In this document: piece after piece, positions 8,974 through 17,195 of the stretch | Layout: each line of letters starts with the position of its first letter | Position numbering within the stretch: the stretch's first letter is position 1 | Source of the DNA: Bradyrhizobium guangzhouense | Lineage (GTDB): Bacteria; Pseudomonadota; Alphaproteobacteria; Rhizobiales; Xanthobacteraceae | Reading direction: 5' to 3' | Length of the DNA stretch: 64,000 nucleotides | Assembly (NCBI RefSeq): GCF_004114955.1 | Contig: NZ_CP030053.1 | Location: forward strand, 1,612,001-1,676,000 | The notes under the pieces: generated by a model | Told to the model about the DNA's origin: nothing | The model's database searches: none | Seen by the model: only the letters and a program-made list of their open reading frames with translations | Made by a program: the position numbers and the translations under genes

Positions 8974-9710
8974 AATTGAGAGTCCTGCTGCTGGCTTTGC
9001 TGCTGGTCGTGCTGCCCGAAGTGGCATTCGCCCAGATCCCGGACCTCAACTCGCTGCTGCCGCCGGGCAACGGCTCGACCAGCGGCCGCATCATCCAGCT
9101 GATGGCGTTGCTGACGGTGCTGTCGGTCGCACCGGGGCTGCTCATCATGGTGACGAGCTTTACCCGCTTCGCGGTCGCGCTGTCGTTCCTGCGCGCCGGG
9201 CTCGGCCTCCAGACGACGCCTCCGAACCTGGTGCTGATCAGCCTTGCGCTGTTCATGACGTTCTACGTCATGGCGCCGACCTTCGATCGCGCCTGGGAGA
9301 CCGGCGTGCAGCCGCTGATGAAGAACGAGATCTCGGAGGAGGAGGCCTATCTGAAGATCAGCGATCCGTTCCGCGAGTTCATGCTGGCACATGTCCGTGA
9401 CAAGGACCTGCAGACATTCGAGTCGCTCGCGGCGGAAAGCTTTCGCAAAAAGTTCGACGACAAGCGCATCGACATGCGCGTCATCATCCCGGCCTTCATG
9501 ATCTCCGAGCTTCGGCGCTCGTTCGAGATCGGCTTCCTCATCATCCTTCCGTTCCTCGTCATCGACATGATCGTTGCGACACTGACCATGTCGATGGGCA
9601 TGATGATGATGCCGCCGTCGATCCTCGCGCTGCCGTTCAAGGTGCTGTTCTTCGTGCTGATCGACGGCTGGAATCTGCTTGCGTCCGGACTGGTGCGATC
9701 GTTCTCGTGA
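8970..9710 (+). CDS. fliP: Flagellar export gate protein FliP
   Basis: A 246-residue membrane protein with a cleavable signal peptide (1 to about 21). The FliP signature 'VLSVAPGLLIMVTSFTRF' and 'LRAGLGLQTTPPNLVL' is present, as is the C-terminal 'SMGMMMMPPSILALPFKVLFFVLIDGWNL'. With FliQ and FliR (both in this window) it forms the export pore. The start is GTG, overlapping the fliL stop. It is the last gene before the flagellin block; a 256-base non-coding stretch follows. Confidence 0.96.
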   Translation: MKLRVLLLALLLVVLPEVAFAQIPDLNSLLPPGNGSTSGRIIQLMALLTVLSVAPGLLIMVTSFTRFAVALSFLRAGLGLQTTPPNLVLISLALFMTFYVMAPTFDRAWETGVQPLMKNEISEEEAYLKISDPFREFMLAHVRDKDLQTFESLAAESFRKKFDDKRIDMRVIIPAFMISELRRSFEIGFLIILPFLVIDMIVATLTMSMGMMMMPPSILALPFKVLFFVLIDGWNLLASGLVRSFS

Positions 9711-9877
9711 GGGCGAACAGCGGCCGGCGAAAATCGTTGAGCGAAAATCGTTAAGGTTAGTGAAGAGTAATATTAACCATATGATTTTGCTGAAGAATTC
9801 AAGCCGGCCTTAATCCGGAGGCAAGATTCGGCGTGCTAGCAATGCGGCACGGCGGGTTGGACCCCACCCACATCAGT

Positions 9878-9966
9878 CCAAAGGCATGATGCCGCCCCTC
9901 CGTACCGGTGAAAGCCCGGTATGTCCCCTCGTGAAAATGTAACGCGTACATCAAGGGACATTCGCA
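9878..9966 (+). promoter_or_regulatory. Structured flagellin leader, copy 1
   Basis: A conserved block CCAAAGGCATGATGCCG is followed by a hairpin, stem TACCGG (9903-9908) with CCGGTA (9916-9921) and a 7-base loop. TGTCCC (9922-9927) can pair with GGGACA (9955-9960), which covers the Shine-Dalgarno AAGGGA (9953-9958). An extra ATGTA/TACAT hairpin (9937-9951) lies in the connecting loop of this copy only. The same arrangement precedes the other two flagellins. FlbT binding is the likely role (inference). The rest of the 256-base gap before the gene shows no gene and no convincing promoter. Confidence 0.65.
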
Positions 9967-10872
9967 ATGTCAAGCCTGCTTACGAACTCGACCGCCATGA
10001 CTGCTCTCCAGACTCTCCGGTCTGTGAGCTCCCAACTCGCCACCACGCAGACCCGCATCTCCACCGGCCAGCGCGTCTCGACCGCTTCGGACAACGCCGC
10101 CTACTGGTCGATTGCGACCTCGATGCGGGCCGACAACGCTGCGCTCTCCGCGGTCTCGGACTCGCTCGGGCTGTCGGCGGCGACCGTCGACACCGAATAC
10201 ACCGCTCTGACCTCGGTTGTCGGTGACAGCAACGGCGGCCTCACCAAGCTGCAGTCGCTGCTGGTAGAAGCCAAGACGGCCGGTATCGACCGCACCAAGA
10301 TCCAGGCGGACGTCACCCAGATCCAGCAGCAGATGCAGGCGACCGCGTCCGCGGCGACCTTCAACGGCGTGAACTGGCTCAGCACCACGACGGCCACGCC
10401 GACGACGGTCAACCTGGTGTCGTCGTACTCCCGCGTCGGCGGCACGCCGACCACCGGCGCCATCAGCCTGACCGTTGCGAACTACTCGCTCTACACCTCG
10501 TCCACCAGCGGCATCCTCGACAAGGTGAGCGGCGGTGCTTCGGTCAACACGATCGACATCTCCACGCTGACCGACTCGGCGGCTGACCAGACCACGCTCG
10601 ATGGTTACATCGCGCAGGTCACCGGCGCGATCAACTCGGTGGCTTCCGCCGCCGCGAACCTCGGTGCCGTGAAGAACCGCATCTCGACCAACACCGACTT
10701 CGTGAAGTCGCTGATGGATTCGGTGACACGCGGTATCGGCCAGCTCGTCGACGCCGACATGAACCAGGAGTCCACCCGCCTGTCGGCCCTCCAGGTCCAG
10801 CAGCAGCTCGGCGTTCAGGCGCTCTCGATCGCCAACAGCAGCAGCCAGAGCATCCTGTCGCTGTTCCGCTAA
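9967..10872 (+). CDS. lafA: Flagellin 1 of 3 (lateral-type)
   Basis: A 301-residue flagellin. The N-terminal D0/D1 helix (about 5-140, with 'STASDNAAYWSIATSMRADN' and 'TKLQSLLVEAKTAGIDRTKI') and C-terminal D1/D0 helix (about 215-301, 'NTDFVKSLMDSVTRGIGQLVDADMN' split across the helix, ending 'SILSLFR') are conserved. The central region (about 145-210) is short, so only a small surface domain is expected. It lacks a signal peptide, as flagellins are exported by the flagellar apparatus. It is the most diverged of the three: residue differences are spread along the protein. It has its own leader and terminator. Confidence 0.95.
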   Translation: MSSLLTNSTAMTALQTLRSVSSQLATTQTRISTGQRVSTASDNAAYWSIATSMRADNAALSAVSDSLGLSAATVDTEYTALTSVVGDSNGGLTKLQSLLVEAKTAGIDRTKIQADVTQIQQQMQATASAATFNGVNWLSTTTATPTTVNLVSSYSRVGGTPTTGAISLTVANYSLYTSSTSGILDKVSGGASVNTIDISTLTDSAADQTTLDGYIAQVTGAINSVASAAANLGAVKNRISTNTDFVKSLMDSVTRGIGQLVDADMNQESTRLSALQVQQQLGVQALSIANSSSQSILSLFR

Positions 10873-10891
10873 ATCTGAAGACCTTCCGAGG

Positions 10892-10927
10892 GGGCCGCGC
10901 TTCTCGCGAAGTGCGGCCCTTTCGTTT
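10892..10927 (+). terminator. Rho-independent terminator of flagellin 1
   Basis: A 12-base stem (10892-10903 with 10908-10919, one G-T wobble) closes a TCGC loop and is followed by TTTCGTTT. It lies 20 bases after the flagellin stop, so this gene is probably monocistronic. Confidence 0.9.
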
Positions 10928-11062
10928 GGCGCAATATCCTGCGCACGTCTCAACTTAGTTTGCGCTGTTGCGGCGGAGACACAGAGACACAAGCCTCGCA
11001 CAAGCTTCGAGCGTTACGGTCGCCGTACGACAGGTTGGGCCCTCAAACGCTTTTGCGCAGCC

Positions 11063-11144
11063 CAAAGGCATGACGCCGCCCTGTCGTACCGGTGCAAGTC
11101 CGGTATGTCCCCAAAAACAACTCGATCTTCAAAGGGACATCAAA
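11063..11144 (+). promoter_or_regulatory. Structured flagellin leader, copy 2
   Basis: The same block as copy 1: the AAAGGCATGACGCC segment, hairpin TACCGG (11087-11092)/CCGGTA (11100-11105) with loop TGCAAGT, then TGTCCC (11106-11111), which can pair with GGGACA (11134-11139) over the Shine-Dalgarno AAAGGGA. A TACGACAGGTTG motif at 11026-11037, shared with copy 3, may be part of the promoter. Confidence 0.65.
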
Positions 11145-12053
11145 ATGGGTTCTAGCCTTCTCACCAACTCCGCCGCCATGACCGCGCTGCAGACGCTGCG
11201 CAATGTCAGCTCCAGCCTGCAGACCACCGAAAACCGCATCTCGACCGGCCAGCGCGTCGCTACCGCGTCGGATAACGCCGCTTACTGGTCGATCGCAACC
11301 TCGATGCGCGCCGACAACGCCGCGCTCTCCGCCGTCTCCGACTCGCTCGGTCTGTCGGCTGCGACCGTCGACACCGAATACACCGCTCTGACCGCGGTGG
11401 TCGGCGACAGCACCGGCGGCCTGACCAAGCTGCAGTCGCTGCTGGTCGAAGCCAAGACCGCCGGCATCGACCGCACCAAGATCCAGGCCGACATCACCCA
11501 GATCCAGCAGCAGATGAAGGGCACCGCCAATGCGGCGACCTTCAACGGCGTCAACTGGCTGAGCACGACGACGGCGACGCCGGCGACCTTCGACTTGGTC
11601 TCGTCGTTCTCGCGCGTCGGTGGCACGCCGACCATCGGCTCCATCACGCTGACGATCTCGAACTATTCGCTCTACACCTCGGCGACCGGTGGCATCCTGG
11701 ACAAGGTGAGCGGCGGTGCATCGGTCGACACGATCAGCATCAGCACGCTGACCGACTCGGCAGCCGACCAGACCACGCTCGATGGTTACATCGCGCAGGT
11801 CACTACCGCGATCAACTCGGTGGCTTCGGCCGCCGCCGATCTCGGCGCCGTGAAGAACCGCATCGCGACCAACACCGACTTCGTCAAGACCCTGATGGAC
11901 TCGGTGAATCGCGGTGTCGGCCAGCTCGTCGATGCCGACATGAATGCGGAATCCACCCGCCTGCAGGCGCTCCAGACCCAGCAGCAGCTCGGCGTCCAGG
12001 CGCTCTCGATCGCCAATCAGAACAGCCAGAGCATCCTCTCGCTGTTCCGCTAA
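11145..12053 (+). CDS. lafA: Flagellin 2 of 3 (lateral-type)
   Basis: A 302-residue flagellin with the same domain layout as flagellin 1. The ATG at 11145 (AAAGGGA 7 bases upstream) aligns exactly with the starts of its paralogues; the open frame upstream is leader sequence. The first ~370 bases differ from flagellin 3 at about three positions, and the last ~115 bases are also nearly identical, while the middle has diverged. This mosaic points to gene conversion. It assembles into the filament; whether the three flagellins are interchangeable is not visible from sequence. Confidence 0.95.
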   Translation: MGSSLLTNSAAMTALQTLRNVSSSLQTTENRISTGQRVATASDNAAYWSIATSMRADNAALSAVSDSLGLSAATVDTEYTALTAVVGDSTGGLTKLQSLLVEAKTAGIDRTKIQADITQIQQQMKGTANAATFNGVNWLSTTTATPATFDLVSSFSRVGGTPTIGSITLTISNYSLYTSATGGILDKVSGGASVDTISISTLTDSAADQTTLDGYIAQVTTAINSVASAAADLGAVKNRIATNTDFVKTLMDSVNRGVGQLVDADMNAESTRLQALQTQQQLGVQALSIANQNSQSILSLFR

Positions 12054-12072
12054 GCCTGAAAACGACCTAAGG

Positions 12073-12104
12073 GAGCCGCGCTTCTCGCGAAGCGCGGCTC
12101 TTTT
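12073..12104 (+). terminator. Rho-independent terminator of flagellin 2
   Basis: A perfect 12-base stem (12073-12084 with 12089-12100) closes a TCGC loop and is followed by TTTT. The stem is almost the same sequence as the flagellin 1 terminator, as expected if leader, gene and terminator were duplicated together. Confidence 0.92.
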
Positions 12105-12261
12105 CATTTCGAGACGCGTTGTTCGCGCGCCAGGAGAACCTCGAATCGCCGCCTCGAACTGTCTCGTTCCCCTCCGGTGCAGTCACGGCGCCACAAGCTT
12201 CGCGCAAACTTCGCGTGCTATCGCCGCCGTTACGACAGGTTGAGCGCGCTTTTTCGCGGCC

Positions 12262-12345
12262 CAAAGGCATGATGCCGTCCCGTCGTACCGGTGCAAGCCC
12301 GGTATGTCCCAACAATTTCAATTTCGTTTTCAGGGGACGTCCAAC
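12262..12345 (+). promoter_or_regulatory. Structured flagellin leader, copy 3
   Basis: Hairpin TACCGG (12286-12291)/CCGGTA (12299-12304), then TGTCCC (12305-12310) that can pair with GGGACG (12334-12339) over the Shine-Dalgarno AGGGGA. The A-to-G change at the end of the second strand keeps the pairing as a U-G wobble in RNA. TACGACAGGTTG at 12231-12242 matches the position of the same motif before copy 2. Confidence 0.65.
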
Positions 12346-13254
12346 ATGAGTTCTAGCCTTCTCACCAACTCTGCCGCCATGACCGCGCTGCAGACGCTGC
12401 GCAATGTCAGCTCCAGCCTGCAGACCACCGAAAACCGCATCTCGACCGGCCAGCGCGTCGCTACCGCGTCGGATAACGCCGCTTACTGGTCGATCGCAAC
12501 CTCGATGCGCGCCGACAACGCCGCGCTCTCCGCGGTCTCCGACTCGCTCGGTCTGTCGGCTGCGACCGTCGACACCGAATACACCGCTCTGACCGCGGTG
12601 GTCGGCGACAGCACCGGCGGCCTGACCAAGCTGCAGTCGCTGCTGGTCGAAGCCAAGACCGCCGGCATCGACCGCACCAAGATCCAGGCCGACATCACCC
12701 AGATCCAGCAGCAGATGAAAGGCACCGCCGCCGCGGCAACCTTCAACGGCGTCAACTGGCTGAGCACGACGACGGCGACGCCGGCGACCTTCGACCTGGT
12801 GTCGTCGTTCTCGCGCGTCGGTGGCACGCCGACCATCGGCTCCATCACGCTGACCATCTCGAATTACTCGCTCTACACCTCGGCGACCGGCGGCATCCTG
12901 GACAAGGTGAGTGCCGGCGCGTCGGTCGATACGATCAACATCGGCACATTGACCGATTCGGCGACCGACCAGAGCACGCTCGACTCCTACATCACGCAGG
13001 TCACGGCCGCGATCAATTCGGTGGCCTCTGCCGCTGCCGACCTCGGCGCCGTGAAGAACCGCCTCGCGACCAACACAGACTTCGTCAAGACCCTGATGGA
13101 CTCGGTGAGCCGCGGTGTCGGTCAGCTCGTCGACGCCGACATGAATGCGGAATCCACCCGCCTGCAGGCGCTCCAGACCCAGCAGCAGCTCGGCGTCCAG
13201 GCGCTCTCGATCGCCAACCAGAACAGCCAGAGCATCCTCTCGCTGTTCAAGTAA
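12346..13254 (+). CDS. lafA: Flagellin 3 of 3 (lateral-type)
   Basis: A 302-residue flagellin with the same layout as the other two, ending 'SILSLFK'. The ATG at 12346 was chosen by alignment with its paralogues and by the AGGGGA Shine-Dalgarno. It is nearly identical to flagellin 2 over the first ~370 bases and last ~115 bases. Differences concentrate around residues 125-130 and 185-255. It is followed by a strong hairpin without a T-run, then the fliF operon. Confidence 0.95.
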   Translation: MSSSLLTNSAAMTALQTLRNVSSSLQTTENRISTGQRVATASDNAAYWSIATSMRADNAALSAVSDSLGLSAATVDTEYTALTAVVGDSTGGLTKLQSLLVEAKTAGIDRTKIQADITQIQQQMKGTAAAATFNGVNWLSTTTATPATFDLVSSFSRVGGTPTIGSITLTISNYSLYTSATGGILDKVSAGASVDTINIGTLTDSATDQSTLDSYITQVTAAINSVASAAADLGAVKNRLATNTDFVKTLMDSVSRGVGQLVDADMNAESTRLQALQTQQQLGVQALSIANQNSQSILSLFK

Positions 13255-13271
13255 GCTTCGGCTCCGAAAGC

Positions 13272-13313
13272 GACCGTGCTCCCCAGGGAGCGCGGTCCCG
13301 CCGTGATCGGCGG
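13272..13313 (+). terminator. Hairpins after flagellin 3, weak terminator candidate
   Basis: An 11-base stem (13272-13282 with 13287-13297) is followed directly by a second hairpin CCGCCG/CGGCGG (13298-13313). There is no T-tract, so termination may be partial or this may protect the mRNA 3' end. The stem sequence is unlike the terminators of flagellins 1 and 2. The rest of the gap up to 13539 shows no gene. Confidence 0.5.
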
Positions 13314-13539
13314 ACGTGAGGGCACATGACGTGCCCGCAATTGATGTCGTGACGCCAGACGGCGAAGCAACGTGTCGTTCGCGCGGGCGCCCGCTCGTTG
13401 CCGTTGCACCGGTTGAGGCGCCTGAACGTCCTGCGAAACTGCAATGCGTCCCGCGAAGCAACGTCTTCACGTGTTCGCGCAACCTTCAGACAAGGTTGGC
13501 AGCGGAGTGTCCTCACCATTCGCATTGGTACGAGGTCAT

Positions 13540-15165
13540 ATGCTCAGTCGCGCGCAGCTACAGCAGCTGCTCAACAATCTGCTGGAACTTGGGCCGCGAC
13601 GTCTGATGGCCTTGGGATTGATCGGTTTCGCCGTCCTCGTCACCGTGGTCGGCGGCGCCTACTATCTGAGCCGGCCCGAATTCGAAACGCTTTACACCGG
13701 TCTCACTCGCGAGGACGTGACGCGTATCGGGGCCGCGCTACGCGAGCAGAACATCACCTTTGACATCAACGCGGCCGGTGACGCCGTCTCGGTGCGACCA
13801 AGCCAGACCGCGCAGGCGCGAATGCTGCTCGCCGAGAAGGGGCTGCCAACCAGCGCAAATTCCGGTTACGAACTGTTCGACAAGATCGGATCGCTCGGAC
13901 TGACCTCCTTCATGCAGGAGGTTACCAAACTTCGCGCACTTGAAGGCGAGATCGCACGCACCGTTCAGCTGATGAAGGGCGTCAAGGCGGCGCGAGTGCA
14001 CATCGTGATGCCGGTGCGCGGATCGTTCCGTGCGACGCAGCAACCGCCTTCTGCCTCGGTCGTGCTGCGCACCGACGGGGCGCTCGAGGCGCGGACGGCG
14101 CAGTCGATCCGCCACCTCGTCGCGGCCGCCATTCCCGGTATGACGCGCGACAAGGTCACGGTGCTCGACGCCGACGGCTCGATGCTGCTGGCGGAGGACG
14201 ACGAAGCCAGCGCCGCGCCGACCAAGATGGCAAACCTCCAGAAGACCGTCGGCGGAATGGTGCAGGAGAACATTCGTAAGGCGCTGACGCCTTATCTGGG
14301 GCTGGACAATTTCGAGGTCAGCGTCGCGCCCCAGCTGTCGACCGACAAGCGCCAGATCAACGAGACTGTGTACGATCCGGAGACACGCGCCGAGCGTTCG
14401 GTACGCAACGTTCGCGAAAACGAGAAGTCATCGAACGCCGACCGCTCGACGCCGACCACCGTGCAGCAGAACCTGCCGGATCAGCAGGTCAATGCCGGCG
14501 GCACCAAGAGTTCCAGCGAAGACAAGACGCGCCGTGAGGACGTCACCAATTTCGAGGTCTCGTCCAAGACCACGACAACCGTGAGCGACGGCTACGCGAT
14601 CAAGAAACTCTTCATCGCGGTGCTGGTCAATCGTACACGGCTTGTCGCCGACCTTGGCGACAAAACCAACCAGGCCATCGTCGACAGCAAGCTCGCCGAG
14701 ATCAGCCAGCTCGCGGCGACCGCCGGCGGACTGGACAAGACGCGCGGCGACCAGATCCAGGTGACGGCTGTCGACTTCGTGGAAGGCTCGCGCGATCTGG
14801 CGCCGGTGCCGCCGATCAGCTTCGTCGAGATGATGAACAAGCAGCTCGGCAGCGTGATCAACGCGGTGACGATCCTGGCCGTCGCCTCGATGCTGGTCTG
14901 GTTCGGGCTGCGGCCCGCGGTCAACGGCATTCTGACCCATCGCGCGGCGCAGGAGCAGAGCGAGGCGGCCGAAGCCGCTGAGCTCGAAGCCGCCTCTGCC
15001 CTCGCCTTGGCCGAGAGCCAGGACCCCGAGCTCAACCTTGTCGAAGACCTCGAAGGCAAGATGCAGCGCACGCCGCAGAAGCGGCTCGAGCAGATCGTTC
15101 GCCTCGATCAGATGCAGGCGGCAGCAATTCTTAAGGACTGGATGCGACGCGAGGAGGCGGCATGA
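13540..15165 (+). CDS. fliF: Flagellar MS-ring protein FliF
   Basis: A 541-residue MS-ring protein with an N-terminal membrane helix (about 22-45), ring-building motifs ('LYTGLTREDVTRIGAALREQ', 'EGEIARTVQLMKGVKAARVHIVMP'), a Ser/Asp-rich beta-collar region (about 290-370), a second membrane helix (about 440-460) and a C-terminal FliG-binding tail. The frame is open up to 13444, but the ATG at 13540 has GAGG 4 bases upstream and fits the family N-terminus. It heads the second flagellar transcript. The stop overlaps the fliH start (ATGA). Confidence 0.94.
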   Translation: MLSRAQLQQLLNNLLELGPRRLMALGLIGFAVLVTVVGGAYYLSRPEFETLYTGLTREDVTRIGAALREQNITFDINAAGDAVSVRPSQTAQARMLLAEKGLPTSANSGYELFDKIGSLGLTSFMQEVTKLRALEGEIARTVQLMKGVKAARVHIVMPVRGSFRATQQPPSASVVLRTDGALEARTAQSIRHLVAAAIPGMTRDKVTVLDADGSMLLAEDDEASAAPTKMANLQKTVGGMVQENIRKALTPYLGLDNFEVSVAPQLSTDKRQINETVYDPETRAERSVRNVRENEKSSNADRSTPTTVQQNLPDQQVNAGGTKSSSEDKTRREDVTNFEVSSKTTTTVSDGYAIKKLFIAVLVNRTRLVADLGDKTNQAIVDSKLAEISQLAATAGGLDKTRGDQIQVTAVDFVEGSRDLAPVPPISFVEMMNKQLGSVINAVTILAVASMLVWFGLRPAVNGILTHRAAQEQSEAAEAAELEAASALALAESQDPELNLVEDLEGKMQRTPQKRLEQIVRLDQMQAAAILKDWMRREEAA

Positions 15166-15869
15166 ACGCGGCAATCGGAAAGCTCCTGACGCAATTCGAC
15201 GCCAACGGGCGGGCCAAGTCACCGCCGCCTCCGTTGCCCAAGATCCAGGACGTTCTGACGAAGCAGAAGGAGGTCCGGCGTGAGCCGCAGCCTCAACCGC
15301 AGGGACAGGAGCGCCAGGGGCCATCGCAGCCGCAACGTCAACCGCCGTCCCCGGCGCCTGCGCCGGAAGCAGCACCGGTCAATCTTCTCGAGGACGCTTA
15401 TCGGCGCGGCCATGCCGCCGGTCTTGCCGAGGGCGAAGCCAAGCTCGCCGAAGAGCGGGTCCGCGGCGCGATCCGGCTGGGCGAGGAGCGGGCCAAATGG
15501 TCCGACCAGCAGGCGGTCGCGATCGTCAACGGCTTCGACGCTGCCTGCCGCGAGATTGAGAGCAACATGGCAAGCTCGGTGGCTCGGATATTGCTGCCGT
15601 TCCTCGCCGAAGCGGTCCGCGACAAGGCGATCGGATCGCTAGTCGAGCAGATCGCGGCGTTGACCTCGAGCTCCCCTGTGTCGGTGTTCCGCGTCACCGG
15701 ACCCAGCGAGCTCATCGACCTCGTGAGGACGCAGCTCAATCTCGCTGGCCGCACCGGTGTCGAATACAAGTCCGCCGACACCGTCGAGGTGCGCGTCCTC
15801 GCCGATCAGACCACGATCGAGACGCAGATATCGACCTGGGTCGACCGGCTGAACGAGGCGCGCCGGTAG
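15162..15869 (+). CDS. fliH: FliH-type export ATPase regulator
   Basis: A 235-residue soluble protein. The first ~75 residues are Pro/Gln-rich. 'YRRGHAAGLAEGEAKLAEERV' (about 81-101) shows the GxxxG-type helix repeats of FliH/YscL, followed by a coiled coil and a C-terminal domain ('VEVRVLADQTTIETQISTWVDRL'). FliH links the FliI ATPase to FliN. FliI is not in the window. Position between fliF and motB is typical for rhizobia. Similarity is low, as is usual for FliH, so the call also rests on context. Confidence 0.8.
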   Translation: MNAAIGKLLTQFDANGRAKSPPPPLPKIQDVLTKQKEVRREPQPQPQGQERQGPSQPQRQPPSPAPAPEAAPVNLLEDAYRRGHAAGLAEGEAKLAEERVRGAIRLGEERAKWSDQQAVAIVNGFDAACREIESNMASSVARILLPFLAEAVRDKAIGSLVEQIAALTSSSPVSVFRVTGPSELIDLVRTQLNLAGRTGVEYKSADTVEVRVLADQTTIETQISTWVDRLNEARR

Positions 15870-15875
15870 CGAACC

Positions 15876-17195
15876 ATGGAGGAAGTCAAGCACGAACTCG
15901 TCATCATCCGCCGGCGGAGCGCCTTCGAAGACGAGAAGGCGCACGGCGGCGTCTGGAAGATCGCCTACGCGGACTTCATGACCGCGATGATGGCGTTCTT
16001 TCTGGTGATGTGGCTGCTCAACGCGCTGAACCAGGACCAGAAACAGGTGGTTGCGAGCTATTTCAACCCGATCAAGCTCGCGGAGAACGCGCCGGCGCCG
16101 AAGGGTCTGAAGGATCTGTCCAAGAAGGAGCCCACGAGTTTCGACGGTCAGGACGGCAAGCGCCAGCCCGCCGGCCCGAACGAGGAGCGGCGCGGCGACT
16201 CGCCGACCGCCGAGAAGCCGCCCTTCTATGAAGAGAAGGTCCTATTCCGCGATCCCTATGCGACGCTCGCCGAGATCGCGGCAAGCTCCAGCCAGGCTTC
16301 GGGCCAGCGGCGCGCCGGTGCCTTGACGTCTGCCGAAGAGGATGGCCTCAAGGGCGGCGACGCCTATCGTGATCCGTTCGATCCCGGCTATTGGAAGCTT
16401 GCGCCAGAAGCTTCGAAGGAAGCTGACAGGATCATGGAAGGCGAGCCGAAGGCGAGTGCTTCGGCGCGTGACAATCCGGCCAACACAAATCAGGGCGAGC
16501 CGCGCCGCGACAAGATCGATGATGCCGGCGGCAGCGTGGCTCCCGACGCACAGGGGTCGTCCACGAGCATATCGCCGCTGCTGCCGCCGGGCGCGGCACC
16601 TTCATCCTCAGCGCGCGATGCGGGCGTGCAGCCGAGCCCGCAAACGAACGTCCAAGCCAATGTCGCGCCGCAGCCGCGTCCGACCGATGGGCCGAAGGAA
16701 TCCGAGCCGCGCGACGCCGCCCAGACCCAACAGCCGACGGTGAAGCAGTTCCAGTCGGCGATTGCCGATGCGCTGTCGGACATCAAGGCCGGCGCCGGGC
16801 CGGTCGCCGAAGTCCGCCAGGTCGAGGAGGGTCTGCTGGTCAGCCTGACCGATGATGCGAGTTTCGGCATGTTCGCGGTCGGTTCGGCTGAGCCGCGGCC
16901 AGAGCTCGTTCGCGTCATCGACAAGATCGGTCCGCTCATCGCGAAGCGTCGCGGCATGATCATCGTACGTGGTCACACCGACAACAGGCCCTACAAATCC
17001 GACAATTACGACAATTGGCGGCTGTCCACGGCGCGCGCGCAGATGGCTTACTACATGCTGGTCCGCTCCGGCATCGATGCCCAGCGGATCGAGCATGTCG
17101 AAGGCTATGCCGACCGGCGGCCGAAACTTCCGACCGATCCTGCGGCTGCGCAAAATCGACGGATCGAAATCCTGATCCGGGAGAAGCGTCCGTGA
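15876..17195 (+). CDS. motB: Flagellar stator protein MotB
   Basis: A 439-residue stator subunit. One membrane segment (about 28-50, 'YADFMTAMMAFFLVMWLL') contains Asp33, the proton-accepting residue. A long Pro/Ser-rich linker follows (about 75-290). The C-terminal OmpA-like peptidoglycan-binding domain (about 330-437) includes 'VRGHTDNRPYK' and 'NRRIEILI'. The linker makes it longer than enterobacterial MotB, as in rhizobia. Its partner MotA is not seen in the window. The stop overlaps the motC GTG (GTGA). Confidence 0.94.
   Translation: MEEVKHELVIIRRRSAFEDEKAHGGVWKIAYADFMTAMMAFFLVMWLLNALNQDQKQVVASYFNPIKLAENAPAPKGLKDLSKKEPTSFDGQDGKRQPAGPNEERRGDSPTAEKPPFYEEKVLFRDPYATLAEIAASSSQASGQRRAGALTSAEEDGLKGGDAYRDPFDPGYWKLAPEASKEADRIMEGEPKASASARDNPANTNQGEPRRDKIDDAGGSVAPDAQGSSTSISPLLPPGAAPSSSARDAGVQPSPQTNVQANVAPQPRPTDGPKESEPRDAAQTQQPTVKQFQSAIADALSDIKAGAGPVAEVRQVEEGLLVSLTDDASFGMFAVGSAEPRPELVRVIDKIGPLIAKRRGMIIVRGHTDNRPYKSDNYDNWRLSTARAQMAYYMLVRSGIDAQRIEHVEGYADRRPKLPTDPAAAQNRRIEILIREKRP

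Noticed and set aside
9780..9870. Possible sigma-54 promoter upstream of flagellin 1.
   Set aside because: No TGGCAC-N5-TTGC match was found; only a loose GG...GC pair, which is expected by chance in this GC content.
9878..12345. The flagellin leaders look like part of a cobalamin riboswitch (CCGGTGCAAGTCCGG resembles the P5 hairpin).
   Set aside because: No B12 box, no other aptamer helices, and only ~40-60 bases remain before the start codon. The resemblance is limited to one small hairpin.
9967..13254. Long direct repeats suggesting a CRISPR or tandem-repeat locus.
   Set aside because: The repeats are three intact flagellin genes with separate leaders; no short regular repeat-spacer pattern exists.
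12067..13482. 471-residue open frame on the minus strand over flagellin 3, similar to those over flagellins 1 and 2.
   Set aside because: The similarity among these minus-strand frames only reflects the similarity of the flagellin genes they oppose.
13444..13539. Longer N-terminus for FliF from 13444.
   Set aside because: The extra 32 residues do not look like FliF and lack a Shine-Dalgarno, whereas ATG 13540 has GAGG at good spacing.
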